Source: Ectorhizobium quercum (GTDB lineage: Bacteria; Pseudomonadota; Alphaproteobacteria; Rhizobiales; Rhizobiaceae). Taken from it: a stretch of DNA of 64,000 nt. Positions 62,643-64,000 of this stretch are shown in pieces. A program made the position numbers and the translations under genes. The notes beneath the pieces are model-generated. The model saw only the letters and a list, made by a program, of their open reading frames with translations, was not told the DNA's origin and searched no databases. Every line of letters starts with the position of its first letter. Positions within the stretch are counted from its first letter, which is position 1. The stretch spans positions 496,001 to 560,000 of the forward strand of contig NZ_JANFPI010000003.1 in the NCBI RefSeq assembly GCF_026552795.1, in the 5' to 3' direction.

Positions 62643-64000
62643 CTACAGCAGGGCCTCTACAATCGCGTCGATCTTCTCTTGCTCCGGGAGGACCTTACCG
62701 AAGTGGCGGCCCGCCTCCTCAAGCTGCTTCACGGTCGGATAGTGGAGGTTGCGGAGGTCGGTAGCGTTGACCTGCGTGTGTCCGCTGAACTGGCGGAAAT
62801 ACTGGTCAACCGCTGTCGAGTTCAAGAACAGCGCGAGTCCCCGCGCGAGGTCGCCGGGGAGCCCTTCGCCGTTCAGGTGGAAGTAGTTGAGATGGTTCTC
62901 GAAGCCCACCACCTCCGCGTCGATGCGCACCGGGTCATACACGACAGCCACAAGCCGCCGCTTCTCCTCCTTTGAGGAAAACCGTTTGGTCAGAACATAG
63001 GTGCCGCACGGGACCATAAGCGCCGCCGTTTCGTCGTTCGATACAAGGGCGTTGGGCTTCTTCGCGCCAGGCTTCGGCCACGAGACATAGCCCCCGTTGA
63101 AATGGCACGGGTAGATCAACGGTACGCTGCCCGGTTCCGGGTCTTTGCGTAGAAAATCACGCGCGCGGAAGTCCACCACACGCCCGGTCGAGACGGTCAC
63201 GCCCAAGTCGCGGAGCGTGCAAGGCAGTGCTTGAACTCTCAAAGCAAGGTCGCCATCCTCCGCGGACACGGCCAAGCGAATGAACACATGCGGATCGTTC
63301 GGCAGAACAACATCAGCAAATTGAACGTCACGCGCGCTCGCGTCGAGGTCCTGCGGGCTGTGGCTCAATGAGATGCGAACGGTTGCAGGTTGCGGCTCCG
63401 ACTTGATGAGCTGATAGATGATGTTCTCTTGTAGAACTTCGTCATCCTTGAACGCTTGCTTCCGCGACTCATAGACGTGGATCTTTCGCAGCGCGGAGTG
63501 TTCCAGCATGAAGCGCCGGAACGGCTCGAAGTAGGACCCGTTGCAGAAGCTGCGCGGCGTGATCGCCACGAGTTGGCCGCCGGGCTTGAGCTGGTCGAGG
63601 GCGACAGCAACGAAAGCCGTGTAAAGGTTCGTTGTCTCGATGCCCATAGTGCTCAGGGCCTTGCGCGCCTTGGACCCGGTGTTGATCTTCGCGTAGGGCG
63701 GATTGAGGATGGCGCAATCGTATTGCTCGGCCTCGGAGTGCTCCGACAACAACGGTTCCGCGGAGTGCAAGATGTAGTCATCCGCGACAATGCGAGACGT
63801 GAAGGCAATTCCCGCCTCCTCGCATTCTTCGGCGCAAGCAATCAATGTCTCCGCGAGGTGTTGCCCAAGTAGCGGGTCAACCTCGAAGGTGGTCACGTCG
63901 ATGGATCGAGGACGATCCTTTCGGCTGATAGCTTCCCGGACAAAAGCAGCGGTCAGCGAACCAACGCCCGCGCCCGCATCGAGTAAGCGAATGCTCTTGG
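62643..64000 (-). CDS. Type II DNA (adenine-N6) methyltransferase, partial
   Basis: N6-adenine methyltransferase, cut off by the right window edge; 452 codons are seen. The SAM-binding motif LLDAGAGVGSLTAAF is near the edge (about 63953-63997) and the catalytic NPPY motif is at 63693-63704, with FCNGSYFEPFRRFML after it. The target-recognition region is C-terminal. It would protect the site of the adjacent BsuBI/PstI-type endonuclease, so the pair forms a complete system. Two sampled lines (63361-63480) are about 51% GC, against about 68% for a housekeeping line at 57361-57420, a sign of transfer. Confidence 0.88.
   Translation of the reverse strand, partial: KSIRLLDAGAGVGSLTAAFVREAISRKDRPRSIDVTTFEVDPLLGQHLAETLIACAEECEEAGIAFTSRIVADDYILHSAEPLLSEHSEAEQYDCAILNPPYAKINTGSKARKALSTMGIETTNLYTAFVAVALDQLKPGGQLVAITPRSFCNGSYFEPFRRFMLEHSALRKIHVYESRKQAFKDDEVLQENIIYQLIKSEPQPATVRISLSHSPQDLDASARDVQFADVVLPNDPHVFIRLAVSAEDGDLALRVQALPCTLRDLGVTVSTGRVVDFRARDFLRKDPEPGSVPLIYPCHFNGGYVSWPKPGAKKPNALVSNDETAALMVPCGTYVLTKRFSSKEEKRRLVAVVYDPVRIDAEVVGFENHLNYFHLNGEGLPGDLARGLALFLNSTAVDQYFRQFSGHTQVNATDLRNLHYPTVKQLEEAGRHFGKVLPEQEKIDAIVEALL

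Overview
The window is a stretch of high-GC chromosome from an alphaproteobacterium of the order Rhizobiales, most likely the family Rhizobiaceae (Rhizobium/Ensifer/Agrobacterium/Shinella type). Evidence for this is the Aap amino-acid ABC transporter, EipB, the rpsB-tsf-pyrH-frr-uppS-cdsA-rseP-bamA-lpxD-fabZ-lpxA-lpxI-lpxB run, glnB-glnA behind a sigma-54 type promoter, a ClpS/ClpA pair, and a GAAC-N7-GAAC SOS box between uvrA and ssb. No assignment below family level is possible from the sequence alone.

Layout. 0-3 kb: aapJ-aapQ-aapM (minus; aapM runs off the left edge). 3-9 kb: metC, a flavin monooxygenase with a small zinc protein, an alpha/beta hydrolase, a crotonase-fold protein, cysE, a putative structured RNA and a DUF3126 protein. 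9.5-16.4 kb: clpS-clpA, azlCD, HIT protein, and a minus-strand ridA / phosphodiesterase / acyltransferase operon. 16.5-31 kb: eipB, then translation (rpsB, tsf, frr), UMP kinase, undecaprenyl and CDP-diglyceride synthesis, RseP, BamA and the lipid A genes; this is the envelope-building core. 31-40 kb: hspQ behind a heat-shock-like promoter, a drug/metabolite transporter, glnA-glnB, NAD(P)HX repair, DUF72 and uvrA. 40-50 kb: ssb, marC, gyrA, a second copy of the putative RNA, three very small membrane proteins, coaD, two cyclophilins, queA and tgt (queuosine). 50-53.5 kb: MFS transporter, a flavoprotein, two tiny proteins with strong ribosome binding sites, and an Rrf2-type regulator with a possible leader peptide. 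53.6-61 kb: a continuous minus-strand run (MBL hydrolase, tatD, metG, holB, tmk, a D-Ala-D-Ala carboxypeptidase homologue, rlpA). 61.3-64 kb: tRNA-Ser(TGA) followed by a BsuBI/PstI-type restriction-modification pair of lower GC, probably the start of an integrated island; the methyltransferase runs off the right edge.

The points most worth a second look are: (1) a dif-like 28-bp XerCD site at 53.62 kb, just before the long minus-strand run, which may mark the replication terminus; (2) two homologous, terminator-ended intergenic elements (8.7 and 44.7 kb) that look like one structured-RNA family; (3) a tRNA-guanine transglycosylase that has lost three of the four usual zinc ligands; (4) a D,D-carboxypeptidase homologue that lacks two of its three active-site motifs; (5) an 8-codon leader frame ending in a Cys codon before the Rrf2 regulator; and (6) the restriction-modification island at tRNA-Ser. 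Most of the rest is ordinary conserved housekeeping. No CRISPR array, rRNA, insertion sequence or prophage was seen.
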